Source of the DNA: Hyparrhenia diplandra
Taxonomy: Eukaryota > Streptophyta > Magnoliopsida > Poales > Poaceae
Length of the DNA: 64,000 nucleotides
Direction: 5' to 3'
NCBI GenBank assembly: GCA_015847255.1
Contig: JADLZK010004645.1
Coordinates: forward strand, 1 to 64,000
Numbering within the stretch: the first letter of the stretch is position 1; each line of letters starts with the position of its first letter. Positions 48,701 to 60,661 of the stretch are shown here, one piece after another. A program made the position numbers and the translations under genes. Below the pieces are notes generated by a model. That model did no database searches and had not been told where the DNA came from. It worked only from the letters and a program-made list of their open reading frames with translations.

Positions 48701-51700
48701 CCCAAGGAGGGCGGAGAGCGGGTATAAGAAGGTAATTCTAGAGTTATTGTAATGTTTCAAAAAGAATAATTGAGGACTTACTTTTATTATAATTCTCATG
48801 CAGGGAACTGGAGAAGATTTCAATTCCAGGTGATGACCTCTACCTACCTACTGCAACAAACAAGTTAGTACAGGGGGGTATACAGTTGGACAGTGGTATT
48901 CCTCTCCAGTCTGCTGCAAAAGTTCCAATAATGATTACTTTTAACGTTGTTGACCGTGACGGGGACCCAAATGATGTAAAACCACAGGCTTGTATTTTTA
49001 AGGTAAATTATAATTTCCTTTGCAGTTAGCATGCACAAACACCCTTCTTGAGATCTTTTAATCGTTTATGAATCATGATATGGCTACTGGATTGGCTGGG
49101 ATTAGCGGAAAGACATAGCATGTTCACCCTTGTTAGAGACTCTGAATATGGAACTTGGATTCTGTTATGCTAGATTAACTCTTTGCCAATGCCATTGATA
49201 TAGAGCTGGGACCTAACAATCCAATCTAACAAACTGTCCTATCTCACCGACAAACTAAATTAACTTATCCCTCAAGCTGATGATCTAACCAACTGACAAT
49301 AAGGAAGAGCTAAGCTCCTGCTGTTGTTGTGGGAACTGGGCGGCATTTTCTCTTCTTGTGGCCCTGATGGGTGCAGCCTACGGAAGCATCCACAACACCT
49401 CATTACATATTCCTATTTTAAAGAGCGTGCTCTTAAGTACTTATATTATTAATTAATATTAAGTATATACTATTAAAGAACTATAAGACTACCAGCTTTG
49501 TAGTTACTAGAAAAAATACTGACACATTTGACTATATGAAGGCACCAAACGTTAAGCCTATAAAAAAAGTATTGTGCATTCATGATTTTACCCTATCCAA
49601 ATTGTAGCGTAGCAGTCCTTCATTTTGCTAGATTAGTGGTAACTCACCCACTGTGCTGAACACTAGCTGGTTTCTTTGATATGACAGGTTGGTGATGACT
49701 GTAGACAAGATGTGCTGGCACTGCAAGTGATTGCTCTATTAAGGGATGTATTTCAAGCTGTCGGATTAAACCTGTATCTTTTTCCGTATGGTGTTTTGCC
49801 TACTGGACCAGGCCGAGGCATTATTGAGGTGAATGTCTTCACAGCTTTTGTTTTAACCTGTATGGAATCACGGTAGCTACAAGTTGATTCAAATGTTAAT
49901 CACTGTAGCTTACTCTTTATTTTACCATTAAATCTCTTGTTTTTGGTTAACTCTCCACTAATCAGCCCCCCCCCCCCCGAGGCTCATGTTGCCTCCGCCC
50001 CTGGCAGCAACAATCATGTGTGTTTGCCTTTTTTGTTTTGACCAAAATGTGAGGTGTGCGCTGGCAAATCTTGAAGATTTGGTCAAGGGCCCAAGACATG
50101 AAAGTTTTTAGTACTTTTGAGCAGAAAAATTCCCTTCAAGTGTTAAAACTTGATAAATATACTATATTGCATGATACTACTTTTTTTCTGTAATGAAATT
50201 AAAAAAAAAAAAACTTAACCATGTGGAGAAGACCTTTAGGGAGGAACTCACATGACTTGTGAGGACCTGGGTTTGAGCCCAGGTGCGTGGCCTCTCAGCT
50301 GGAGGCTCTAGCAACCAAACCAAGCTATAAGTTACTCCTCAACAATAACATTTATATTCCATTAAAAACATACAAAGTTTGGAGCATTACTTGATCTCTG
50401 AGATTCGAGTCTAGACTTTGATATTGGTGAATGATTGAGATACATTGTAGAATGACCAATGTACTGATTTTAATGTTGTTGTGGTCGATCTGAGTACTTT
50501 TAATTATTAGTTTTTTTAGTCATGGAAGATTTGCTTACTGCACTATTTCTCAAAGTGTGATTTTTTTGTATAACAAAGACATTATTCCTTGACATGGCTT
50601 GCACTATTTCTCTTCCCAATGTTTTGCTTTTGCCTTTGACCATGTGTTTCTAACAGTAGCTTCTCCTCCGGTCAGAGCTGAACTCCTATACACTGGAGGC
50701 CGCGCCCGCTTTTGCGATATGACTTCTGCATGACTGGAGACAAGATTGCATCTTGTGGTGATTCATTATGTGCTAACATGCCTTGTTTTGTTGCTATCGG
50801 ATTAATATTCGTGCTCTACCTAATAGTATATGCTGTCCACGACCCGGGGCGTGTTTTAGATATACTATTACTACTGAACCAGACTACCAGATGCTTTGCC
50901 CAGGTGAACCTGGGTGTCCAACAGATGGTTTGTTCGCCATTTTCAGCAAGACTATGGACTCCACGCACACCTCCTGTAGGTTCACCTTCTTTTAAACTGT
51001 TAAATGTTGGGACCACTCGTAGCTTAGCGGTTGCTTGGCGCCCCTTGCCTAGGGCCATTACTTCTTTTTGCGAAGCCCACTTCCACTAATCAGCGCCCCC
51101 CCGTGGAGGATCCTTCCCTTTGATTGGTATGTTGCACCATGCCCTGTGCTAACATTTTTTTTTTGGGCATAAAATGACCCTCCACCGGCTCCATCTAGAA
51201 TTCGGCGTGCGCCTTTCTTTTGACTTGTTTAGACAAATGTGATTACGGCTCCTTGTGGATCTGGCAAGTGATTGGCACCATTTTTGGTGATTATTTCAAG
51301 CTGGGCTATATGGTGGGAATGGTTTGATCTTTTTTAGTTTGGTGAAAATTTCCTACTGGACGTCTGGCGGTCTTGTTGGTTTGATTTCTCAAATGACCAC
51401 TTTATTGGTCTTGATACATCACACCTTTTGTTTTCTCGTGTGGAATCTTGTTAATTGCACACTTAATTGAACAAATGTTACTCCATGTAGTAATAACCTT
51501 TATTTTACTGTTGGTTGATGATTTCTAAAGTTTCTCTTGTCATCCCAAACCCTCCTTTTTTTGGTTCCGCTCGACAGTGTCTGTTCCTAGAGTCAAGACT
51601 CTGGCTAAAGGGCCCCCCCGTGGCCCTCAGCGCGGATGGCTCATGTAAAGCAACAATCATTGGTAAACTTTTTTTGTTTCAAAAATTATTTGCACACAGC

Positions 51701-53992
51701 TTTCATGTTAATTTACTGTTACCAGTGTCTTAAAAGACCTTAATTGACCTTTCCAAAGCGTTGTTCTTCGGGAGTCCGTGGTTGGCGGTCTATATTATGA
51801 ATAGTTTGGTTAGAAGAAAAATTCCCTGCGAAGTGTTGAACCCGCGACGTGGGATAGTTTGATAACCATATTCTCCATGGATTCCATTTTACTCCTTTTT
51901 TGAGCAAATTCTGGTCAAATTTGAGTACTTCTTGCCAAAACGTGGGACCTTGTTAAAACAAGTCACTGAGCATGTGGTTTTTTTAAATGGAAATTTACTG
52001 TTGACTGTCAGGACAATGTTTGCCATTTAGGTGCTGTTAAGGAAAAGTACTGGAGATTAACCATGACCAAGCTGGGTTATTTTCATGCCATGAAGGATCT
52101 TGGTCCCCCTGAAGACAGGCCTCGCCCTTCGGGGTTGTTCTGATATCCTCGTCTTCACATGCATCCCATGCATTCATGATTAAAAACTGATCAAAGTTTA
52201 TTTTTTACTCTGACTCTGCTGTTATGTTTTCTCGCGTTTTTTGATATTTGTCTTCAAGATTAGATACATTGACTAGATATTCTGACCAATGTACTGATTT
52301 TTTTGTTAGGTGATCTACAGTACTTCTGCTTTAGCTGTGTTAAGTCAGTAGAGCTCCTATTTGCATTGCTAATATTTTTTCTCTCGTATACACTGGAGAC
52401 CTGCATATCATTGCATCGCAAGTAATTCATTATGTGCTAACATGCCTTGTTTTTGTTGATATGTTAGAATATTCCTTGTATACCTAATAGTATTGGCTAG
52501 TTTCTTGGTTTCCACTATTAATCCTAGGTGACTGCAGGTGGTCCCAGATACTCGGAGTAGAAATCAAATGGGTGAAACAACTGATGGTGGTTTATTAGAG
52601 ATATTTCAGCAAGACTATGGTCCTGTAGGTTCACCTTCTTTTGAAACTGCTCGAGAAATGTTTATGATCAGTAGCGCTGGATATGCTGTTGCTAGCTTAC
52701 TCCTTCAACCGAAGGATCGGCATAATGGCAATCTTCTCTTTGATAGGTATGACACACTAAGATTTTTTTTTAAAATGAATGGCTGAATCTAGAATATGCA
52801 ACTTAACCATCACCTTGTTTATGCAGCCATGGGAGATTAGTTCATATTGATTTTGGTTTTATTTTGGAGATTTCACCTGGAGGTAACATGGGATTTGAGA
52901 GTGCGCATTTCAAGCTAAGCCACGAGATGACTCAATTGCTGGATCCGTCTGGAACTATGAAGAGTGATACATGGAACCAATTTCTCAGGTAGGCATAAAT
53001 TGCACACTTAATGAACTGGAGTTACTGGTATGCTTAGTAATAAATGCACTTGTAAACACTTTTTCCGCCATTCAGTTTTGGTATCAGATGTGTGAGAGCA
53101 TGGCAAGGGAACTAGAGAAAATGTTAGGGGAAGTAAAGGATTGGTAAACTTTTTTTGTTTCAAAAATTATTTGCATCACAGCTTTCACAGTTAATTTACT
53201 GTTATGGTGGTAAAAGACCTTAATTGTTCCTACTAGCTTGTTATATTATGAATAATGATGGTTGGAAGACAAAATAACCTCAGTGTTGATCATAGTTTGA
53301 TCCAACCATTTTCTCCATGGACTCCATATTTCACTCCCTTCAGTTTGTGAGCAAATTCTGGTCAATATTTGGGCATGAAAGTACCAACTTATGCAGGTGA
53401 TTGTAAACCCAAAACTGTTGATTAGCAGGTCCGGACTGTAATAGCTAAGGAGAGCTATTGACCTCTGGAAAAAAAATAAAAAAGATTAAACATGATTGTG
53501 GGTGGATGTCATTCTGAAGAACTGAGGAGCTAACAGTCATGCATTCATGATAGGAACCAACTGATCAGTAGTTTTTTTTTTTGTTCTGACTCTGCTGTGT
53601 TATGTTTTCTCGTTTTTCTGAAATTTGATCAAGATTATTTACAGGTTGACTCAGATATTCTCCCACCACCAGTTTGTGCTTTTTTTTTGTGTGGTATATA
53701 CAGTACTTCTGATTTAGGTATTTTTGCTTTCAGATTGTGTGTCAAAGGATACCTAGCAGCAAGGAGGCATATGAATGGGATTTTAAGTACAGTCAACCTG
53801 ATGGTGGACAGTGGCCTTCCTTGCTTTAGTAGGGGAGATCCTATCAATAATCTTCGGAAGCGGTTTCATCCAGAGATGAATGAACGCGAGGCTGCTAACT
53901 TCATGGTGCGAACATGTGCTGATGCTTACAACAAGTGGACTACCGCAGGGTATGACTTGATTCAGTACTTGCAGCAGGGTATTGAGAAATAG
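34758..53992 (+). CDS. PI4KA1: Phosphatidylinositol 4-kinase alpha
   Basis: This makes PI4P at the plasma membrane. It starts MEALNELCDLVAAHPDLLLA and ends QYLQQGIEK. The 26 exons are 34758-35516, 35596-35939, 36018-36179, 37090-37260, 37370-37530, 37639-37767, 38396-38702, 39841-40009, 40480-40697, 41421-41579, 41658-41840, 42863-43343, 43424-43781, 44435-44649, 45429-45605, 45771-45904, 46000-46154, 46585-46852, 47013-47092, 47225-47269, 48560-48731, 48804-49002, 49688-49828, 52538-52746, 52827-52988 and 53734-53992. The kinase domain shows VGDDCRQDVLALQVI, PKDRHNGNLLFD (catalytic loop) and HIDFGFILE (metal-binding DFG). A long helical solenoid precedes it. Some twenty one-base breaks occur, mostly upstream of the kinase domain; the last five exons are clean. 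Intron 2 has a GC donor at 35940. I read it as a working gene in faulty sequence. Confidence 0.93.
38147..38250. repeat. Direct repeat in a PI4K intron
   Basis: A block of about 36 bases (it begins TACAAATTATTTGATCAACT) occurs twice, starting near 38147 and 38214. It is a short local duplication in the intron before the exon at 38396. Confidence 0.8.
40818..40952. mobile_element. hAT-like MITE in a PI4K intron
   Basis: The ends GGGGCTGTTTGG and CCAAACAGCCTC are inverted copies about 135 bases apart, with an internal palindromic part rich in CCAGGC. These ends are common in small grass hAT elements. I could not find a clean target duplication. Confidence 0.65.
46140..46326. repeat. Duplicated exon-intron border in PI4K
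   Basis: The end of the exon at 46154 and its intron start are partly repeated downstream. GGTACAGGTATAGTTCTTTCC recurs as GGTACAAGTATAGTTCTTTCC near 46236, and TTTTCAGATATTATAATTG occurs twice. The copied donor has AAGTAT in place of AGGTAT. Confidence 0.7.
47624..47766. mobile_element. Stowaway-like MITE in a PI4K intron
   Basis: The ends CTCCATTCCAAACTATAAGG and TTATAATTTGGATGGAGGGA are inverted near-copies with TA on both sides. It lies between the exons at 47225-47269 and 48560-48731. Confidence 0.82.
50450..53715. repeat. Tandem duplication inside PI4K with ghost exon copies
   Basis: The sequence around 50450-52280 repeats, with strong decay, from about 52280 to 53715. Anchors are GACCAATGTACTGATTTT (50455 and 52284), ATTCATTATGTGCTAACATG (50761 and 52427), TTTCAGCAAGACTATGG (50941 and 52604), CCTGTAGGTTCACCTTCTTTT (50973 and 52622), GTTTCAAAAATTATTTGCA (51676 and 53157) and TACAGTACTTCTG (52316 and 53699). 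The second unit holds the true exons 52538-52746 and 52827-52988. The first holds a broken version of the former near 50890-51130. Confidence 0.75.
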
Positions 53993-55481
53993 TTTGTTTC
54001 TCGTTTTGTAAATGGTGTTCGTGTACATCAATTGTATGTAGCCACTATCTTTTATGTAGAATTTATTTTTTCGAGTTGTATCGGTGGGTAAGGATGGAAC
54101 TCACGTGATTAATGTAGGATGTTTGTTGCAGAGGCCAAAAAAAAAAAAAAAAATCTTGCACTGTAAGACTGCCTAGAAATTAGCTAGTGAGTAGATCAAG
54201 ATTTTGTATTACTGTCTCAGAATGTATTTTCTTTTACCAGACATGTATGATTCGTATTTTTATCCTTTTTTTTTGGCGAGATGTGTACTTTCATTTGCCA
54301 AACGGCATGTTGGACGTGTGTTGACCTCTCCTGAAAAGTGTAATTGCCAAGAGCCAAGGGCCACGGCTGGTATAAGATATTTGGCCAGATCCAGATAGGC
54401 TTACTTGCCGTGCTACTGCAGATTTCTGTCCTCTGATTTTGTACACTTACTATTAGCTAGATAATGTGCACCGCGCTATTTATATTGATGTGATGATGTC
54501 AGCCGCAAACAAATCAACTTAACAGTCATTTTGCCATGAAACAAATAAACTAATACGTTGGGTACGTAATCTTACCTGAAACACCATAAGGCAACGCTTG
54601 CTTATTATCGGGTTAGTCGAATATAATGTCACAGCGAGTCTCAGTAGGTTTGTATACAGGAGAAGCATAGTAAATCTTCGCTTATCATTACACTACACAG
54701 TAGAGAGCAAAATCATACAAACAATCCCTTATCTTAGTTAAGGGTGCAAAGGGGTAACCTTTAGGTGCCACTTCTGACCCTCTTTAGTTAAATTATTTAA
54801 ACTATCTCTTTAAAAATTTGAAAAACTAGTATAAATAATTTAACTAAAAAGGTTTGGAGGGACATCTAATTGTCTCTAATTTGCACCCCTAATCTCAGTA
54901 CCCAGGACCTTAGTTAAGAGCCTATATTGTGCCCAAGCCCGATCATATGATCTCACCAAATTAAGATGGCGTCACTGAGAAACGATAATAAAAACAACGT
55001 TGTATATCATCACTTCAATCTTTAACTGTACAGTCTACTAGCTCAGAGTTCCAGACCTTTACACATGCATGTAGTACTGCAATGTTTCCAATCGATGCAT
55101 ATGGCGGCATCAAAATCTACACCGTTTGTAATTAGTGGATCCTTCTTTACAAAAACTAGAAAAAGAACAACAACCAACCTAGCTATAAGTATATATACTC
55201 TTCCTTAACTAATTTGCACGTGTACATACACAAATATTTCAGTCGTAATAGTATAGGGAGCATCTTGTGGGGAGCCCTAATTCGCACGCACGGATATATC
55301 CGATCTAAAAACTAACGCTAGGTACGTACGTTCATCCCCAATTGAAAAGTAGAGTAGAAACAACATGCTACGAGCTAGATATATATATAGATGCATCGAT
55401 GCATCATGCATGTACAAACGTTGCTGCCCTTCATTCTTGCATCCGTGTACGTGTGGTCTCAAAACTGGAAGCGCCCGTTCG
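53993..55481. other. Spacer between PI4K-alpha and the COL9-like gene
   Basis: The first part is the 3' UTR of PI4K-alpha and includes a 17-A run near 54137. A foldback element lies at 54736-54895. The last few hundred bases are the 3' UTR of the CCT gene on the other strand. No further gene is seen. Confidence 0.55.
54736..54895. mobile_element. Foldback MITE-like element
   Basis: The ends TTAAGGGTGCAAA and TTTGCACCCCTAA are inverted. The centre holds a long inverted pair (CTTTAGTTAAATTATTT and AAATAATTTAACTAAAAAGG). The size is about 160 bases; the superfamily is not clear. Confidence 0.65.
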
Positions 55482-56816
55482 CTACTGGAGGTGGCGCGAG
55501 CACCATGCCCACGTGTGGCAGATGCTTGCTGCTGCGGCGGCGGCGGTCGGCCTCGGCAGCGGCGGAAGCGTGGTGCGCTTCACGAACCGGCCCTTCATCC
55601 GCGGCCGCTTCTCGGCGTTGACCTTGCGCACCTCGTACCGGATCTTCTTGGCGAACAGCCGCGTCCGCCGCTTCTCTCTGTACCGCGACACCCGCGCCTC
55701 ACGCTCGCCGCCGGTAACCGCGGTCACGGCGCCGCCGAAGAGTCCCCGACTTCCCGCCTGCTCGCGGTCCATATGGCACGATCAGTTATTTATCCCAAGA
55801 CAGTGCATGGGAATGGGAAAAAAATGTGTGTAGATCTCAGCTTGAACAGTAGTGCTTACCGGGAAGTCAGACCATAACTCGTAAGGGTCGAGGTGAGGAC
55901 GCTCGCCGTGGAACCACGGCGAGCCGCCGTCACGGACCCACGAGGCGATGACGCCCTCGTAGTTGAGCTTGAGTATCATCTCCGGCCGCTTCCTTTTATT
56001 GTCCTCTCGTTCAGGCGCCGGCGCCGCCATGGCCTCCAAGCCCACGTCCGCGTTCATCACCTGAGGCTTCTCTTCGTCCAAGAAACCCAGATCATCGAAC
56101 CCTTCGTCGACTCCCATGAGTAGGCTCTCCATGTCCGCGGCGAAGCTAGCGAGCTCTATGTCTGGGACGTCGAACCCGGAGAGGCCGTCCGCCTCTGCCG
56201 AGCCGCCGGAGGCGAACTCCGGGGATGTTTCCACGAGAGGTTGCATCAGCAGGCAGGCAGGTTTCTGCTCCCCTCGTCGGCCACTGGGTTGTAGAACTCG
56301 GCGAGCGGCTTCTGCTCCCCCCTCGTCGGCCATGGGGTTGTAGAACTCGGCAAGCATAGAGTCCAACTCCGGCACGCGGTACAGAAGGTCCTCGTCGTCG
56401 TCCTGGAACACGTGGTCGTCGTCGTTGTCGCCCACGATGCCGGAGCCAGACTCCTCCGCCTCGAGGTCGGGGACGGCTGCCAACGCAGCCGCGGCCATAG
56501 AGTTGGGCGTCGTCGCCTCATGCTTGCCTCCCCTGGCTTGGACCGCGGCGTGCGCGGGCGTCGCTTGAGGCCGTGGAGCCACGTCGGCGCGTCGGGGGTC
56601 GCGCGGTGGGGAGGAGCAGGACGCCGTGGGGAGGCGGACGCGGTGGTGGCGGCGCGCGAGCGGGTTCGCCGAGTGGACGGAGACGTCGCATGTCTGGCAC
56701 AGGAAGGCGTCGTCGGCGGGGCAGTGCCACCGCGCCCGCCGCCGCATGCAGCCGTCGCAGGACCGCGCCGTGCGCGCGCCCAGCGCGGCGCCTGTCGCCG
56801 CCCCGGCGCTCGTCAT
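55482..56816 (-). CDS. COL9: B-box and CCT-domain protein, CONSTANS-like 9 type
   Basis: This is a nuclear transcription regulator. From memory, rice OsCOL9 of the same neighbourhood delays flowering by lowering Ehd1. Exon 1 is 56816-55860 and exon 2 is 55757-55482, giving 410 residues. One B-box is at about residues 19-61 (CDGCMRRRARWHCP, then CQTCDVSVH). A middle acidic region follows. The CCT domain in exon 2 reads REARVSRYREKRRTRLFAKK, then IRYEVRKVNAEKRPRMKGRF, and should bind DNA with NF-Y partners. A 45-base unit coding for FYNPMADEG is present twice at 56263-56355. Its two C/G runs are six and four bases long where five would keep frame, so 15 residues between them are read in a wrong frame. 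The C-terminus after KGRFVKR is less sure. Confidence 0.88.
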
Positions 56817-56904
56817 TTCGTCGAACAGTTTCTGCTCCCGGCTGTTAGGTTAAGCGAGGAGCTTAACAAAGCCGGGAACAGTGTGGGGCGAGCTCGGAAG
56901 CCCT

Positions 56905-57000
56905 TCCCTTTATAAAATTGCGAACTCCGTCGCGAGAACCCGGACCCACAAGTCAGCGACGGTTGGCGTCCACCATCTCGATCGCGTAGCGGGCACGTGG
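56905..57000 (-). promoter_or_regulatory. Promoter of the COL9-like gene: TATA box and G-box
   Basis: On the minus strand a TATA-like TTTATAAAGGG sits near 56908-56918, about 95 bases upstream of the ATG. A G-box, CACGTG, is at 56994-56999, followed by site II-like GGGCCC. G-boxes bind bZIP and bHLH factors, including light and clock factors, which would suit a flowering-time gene. Confidence 0.55.
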
Positions 57001-58203
57001 GGCCCATGAATGCGCTTTTGGGCTGCGTGGAGCGAGGAGGAGCGAGCCCCGCGTGAAGTGGGCCCAGGAAAAATGCTTATCTCGAAGCCGATTGGCTGGC
57101 GCGGCACGGGGAATCCGCTGGGCTGGAATACTATTGGGCTGCCTGTCACGGGTTGGATTTCCTGCGGGGCCCATGAGGTATGGATGATGACGTGGACGAC
57201 GCTCTCTCTCTCACTAACTTGCCTGGGATATGGGCATGTTGGGTGACTCAGCACTCAGCAGCTCGATCGTGTACAATCATTTGCAGAGGTTGAATTTTCT
57301 TCGCTGTAGTTCGCTCTCATGAACGTGCAATAACCTCTTGAATTAGCTACCAACATGTGTGAATCATATGCTATTACAGAACGATATATACCTCCAAAAT
57401 TAGGATATAAAACGTTAGTTACAATTTTGAGTAACGACTTTATAATAACTGATCAAATAACCTTATGTGACACACATGTTTAATTATCGAGTAACTAAAT
57501 TCGTAAAGACTTTTAAAACGATAATATTCTGCTACTAGCTAAGTTTTACCGGCAGCTGGTCGCAAAGAAATAAGCTGTGTGTATATATGCAGTACTTTTA
57601 TCATCCTAACTTCTCTCAAGTCAGTTGCATGTTTTGTGTTTAAAACCCGTGTTGAGGTTTCCACCTTTAAATTTTTAGTCAGGACAAAGCTAGAACAAAA
57701 ACAACGCACCTGACTACTACGTACAAGTAGTGGAGCAACATGCATGTACAAACTTGGAGCAAAATTATTATTGATCTGATTTGTTTTGAAGTACAAAATT
57801 TTGAGGTAGAGGAACATTACTCACAGTTAGCCCATTACTCGATCTGGAATTATTGGAGTTGATGCCTGAATCTATGAATATACGTACTATATGTGAACAT
57901 ATTCTATTAAAAGAACTTGTTTAATAGACACATGCATAATTAAAATCAAACTCCAAATCCTATATATGAATCTTACTACTTTAGAGCCGAGAAGCGCGAC
58001 ATTGTTAACAAAATGGTTATCCCACAGACCTAAAGCTCTCTAACCGTGGTGCTAAGGACATGTGCCTACTTAGCATGCACCATTGGCTCTATTATTATTG
58101 TTTTTTTTTTTTTTTCTAACAATTTAATCATGTTTTAAGTATAAAATCACAATAATATATGAATATTCTTTCATTAAATATGAATTCAATGATAGTAAAA
58201 GGT

Positions 58204-58445
58204 TCTTCCTCCTTCCCAAATTATAAAACATTTGACTTTTTCGACACCAAGTTTGACCACTTTCGTCTTATTCAAAAAATTGTTCAAAATATTATTTCTT
58301 TTGTCGTGGCTTGCTTTATTAATAAAAGTTTTTCAAGAATGACTTAAATTTGACTACTTTTGCACAATTTTTTTTTGAACACGACGAGTGGTCAATCTTG
58401 AGGTAAAAAAAAAGTCAAACATCTTACAATTTGGGATGGAGGAAG
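58204..58445. mobile_element. Stowaway-like MITE, diverged
   Basis: The ends TTCCTCCTTCCCAAATTATA and ACAATTTGGGATGGAGGAAG are inverted near-copies about 240 bases apart, followed inward by TTGACTTTTT and AAAAAGTCAAA. It is longer and more decayed than the other Stowaway copies in the window. Confidence 0.75.
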
Positions 58446-59234
58446 TACATAAGATCTTTCACAAAAGGTCTCAGTGAAGTTTAGTTTGTTGTTTCAAAGA
58501 AAATAAAATTATTTGGTAAAACATCTTCACCAACAGTTTCATATATATATATACATGTTCGGCTGAGATATGAAAACGAGGAAGAGAGCTATATATGAAA
58601 AGCTACTTTTTTTTAGCTTCGCCTCTCTCCATTCCTTTATGAGGGCATTAATAAAAAAAAAATCTTTACAAGCTGCTTCTAAGAAAGGTGCAAGGCAAAA
58701 ATAGCTCATAACAGCCCATGAAGCTGTTAGTGTGAAGTTGTACCAAACAGAATCTTTGCCTGAAGAACTTCCCACCTGTTGGTGTTTTTAGATAAAGGAA
58801 GGTTTGGTGTTGATAGCATAGCATGTCGACCCTTGGTAGTAGTAGTATGCAGTCCCATCAAGACAGCTCTGCTCGCGCACACAAATACAGTCGCAAATAC
58901 CAACAACGGTTGTATATGCATGACAGGTTGACAGCCTCCTTTTTTGTTGTCGGTCATTCCTACGCTCGGTGGGCCATTTATTTTTGAATGGTTGAATTTA
59001 TTCTCTGTAAATTCTCCGGAAAAAGGAATTATTCTCCTACATGCATAAATGCAACTATGAACCATTTGGAGTTTAGCAACGCGAGTTGTTGCAACTTGCA
59101 AGTACATATATTATCGCATAGCGTGGTTCGCTTTATTTGGTTTTAGACTAGACAGCCCATCTTCTCAAAACTCACGTGTCACGAAAAGCAAGTTAAGGCT
59201 GTTTTAGAGCAGAATGTCATTCCTGATTTTATTT

Positions 59235-59430
59235 CGTCTAAAAAAAGAATGTTATCTTTCTTTGAGTACACAATATAACATAAACCTTCGCAACACGCAC
59301 ACACACTCACCCTATGAACACACGTCACGCAAATCATACCTCTAGGAGCACCTCCGACGAAGCTGGGCGACGACCCGAGATTCCCCGAAATCACCATTGA
59401 CGCCTCATTATCGGCCGGAAACGTCGCTAC
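59235..59430 (-). mobile_element. SINE/LINE-like 3' piece
   Basis: On the minus strand this reads through a GC-rich part (GAGGCGTCAATGGTGATTTC, then GGAGGTGCTCCTAGAGG) into a TG-rich part (GGGTGAGTGTGTGTGCGTG) and an A-rich end. I remember this pattern as a common 3' end of grass short or long interspersed elements. The family is not fixed. Confidence 0.45.
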
Positions 59431-60326
59431 CAATTAAAGCATAACACCGGGTAAATAAGGACATGTTTGGGATTATAAGGACTGATTGATAGCTGGCTAA
59501 AGCTTAGCCCCAATTAACTTTTGTTACATGTAAACGGGAAGGACACTAATATTATTTTTTAGACTTCAACTTAGTTGTTAACTGATTGCTAACTTAGGCT
59601 AATTTTTTAGCCTAATAACTAGTGACTAGTCATGTACTCTCTCCCCAATTAGACTTTCAAACTTTTACTTTATAGGTTTGTAGAAAGGACAACATTTATA
59701 TTTTTAAATAAATTTGTTAAAAACTTGACTTAAAAGATCTTTGATGATACTAATTAGGCATAAATATTTATATATTTTAAAAAATAAACGGCGGTTTAGT
59801 GACTAGTCATGTATATCAATATCAAATAATAGGCTCTAAATGTCTGTACGGCATTGTCGCAAAAAAATGTCTGTACGGCACCTGTTGGCCTCATGTCAAG
59901 TATACACTTGCTGCCAACGTGTCGATGCTAATGGAGCAATGGGGACCTCTTCGGCTCCTACTCCATTTTTTCCCCTCGCGGCACCCTTCTACTCTGATGG
60001 ATAGATAGGCACGCCAGATCACGCCGACGGCGACTCGGGGGTCCCACGGCGACGCCACGGCCCCCTCCGCTCCTCCGCGGCGACGTGGCCGCATCGATCC
60101 CATGGGACGCATGTGGCCCGTAGGCGACGATCATGCCACGACCGGTGGTTCTCTCCTCGTGGCGCCGTGGCCCACACCTCCCGTGCCGGCGAGAGGCTCT
60201 CACCGTCCGGGCAGCGGGCTGCGGCTATTCGGCAGCCAGTTGTTGATGGCTGCCCCGCGTTTGGTGCCTTCCGCTTCCGCACCAATCGGCCGTGGCCGCA
60301 GCAGGCCCGCAGCGAAGCGACGATCT

Positions 60327-60545
60327 CGTCTCTTTCTGGAGGACTCTGCTGATACGAGTAAAATACTTGACCTCGTCTCTTTCTGGAGATCTGCTCGCAC
60401 AAGACGAGTAATACTTGGGGCTCGCCGCTTGGCAGGCCTGTTCGGTCGCCGTATCGGAATTCGGAATTGGATGGATGCCTTGCTCGTGTTCACTGAACAA
60501 CCACATATCGGAATTCGGAACTGGATGGATGCCTTGCTCGTGTTC
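60327..60545. repeat. Two short tandem duplications
   Basis: CTCGTCTCTTTCTGGAG occurs at about 60327 and again near 60373. A unit of about 58 bases with TCGGAATTCGGAA, TGGATGGATGCCTTGCTCGT and GTTC occurs twice between 60454 and 60545. Together they produce the long open frames seen here on both strands. Confidence 0.75.
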
Positions 60546-60661
60546 GGCAACGATTTTTTATACTGTATATTGTACGTTCGTAGTACTCTGAATTTTTTAT
60601 TATGGTATATTAGAGCAGTCCATGATATACTACTCTTCTAAACTTGGATAGTATCCGCATA

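Noticed and set aside
50712..51089. 125-codon open frame in the PI4K intron
   Set aside because: It crosses the ghost exon in a mixed frame and does not keep the kinase residues, so I treat it as decay.
60102..60641. 179-codon open frame and its minus-strand partners
   Set aside because: It spans a GC-rich block and two tandem repeats, has no domain and lies in transposon-rich spacer.
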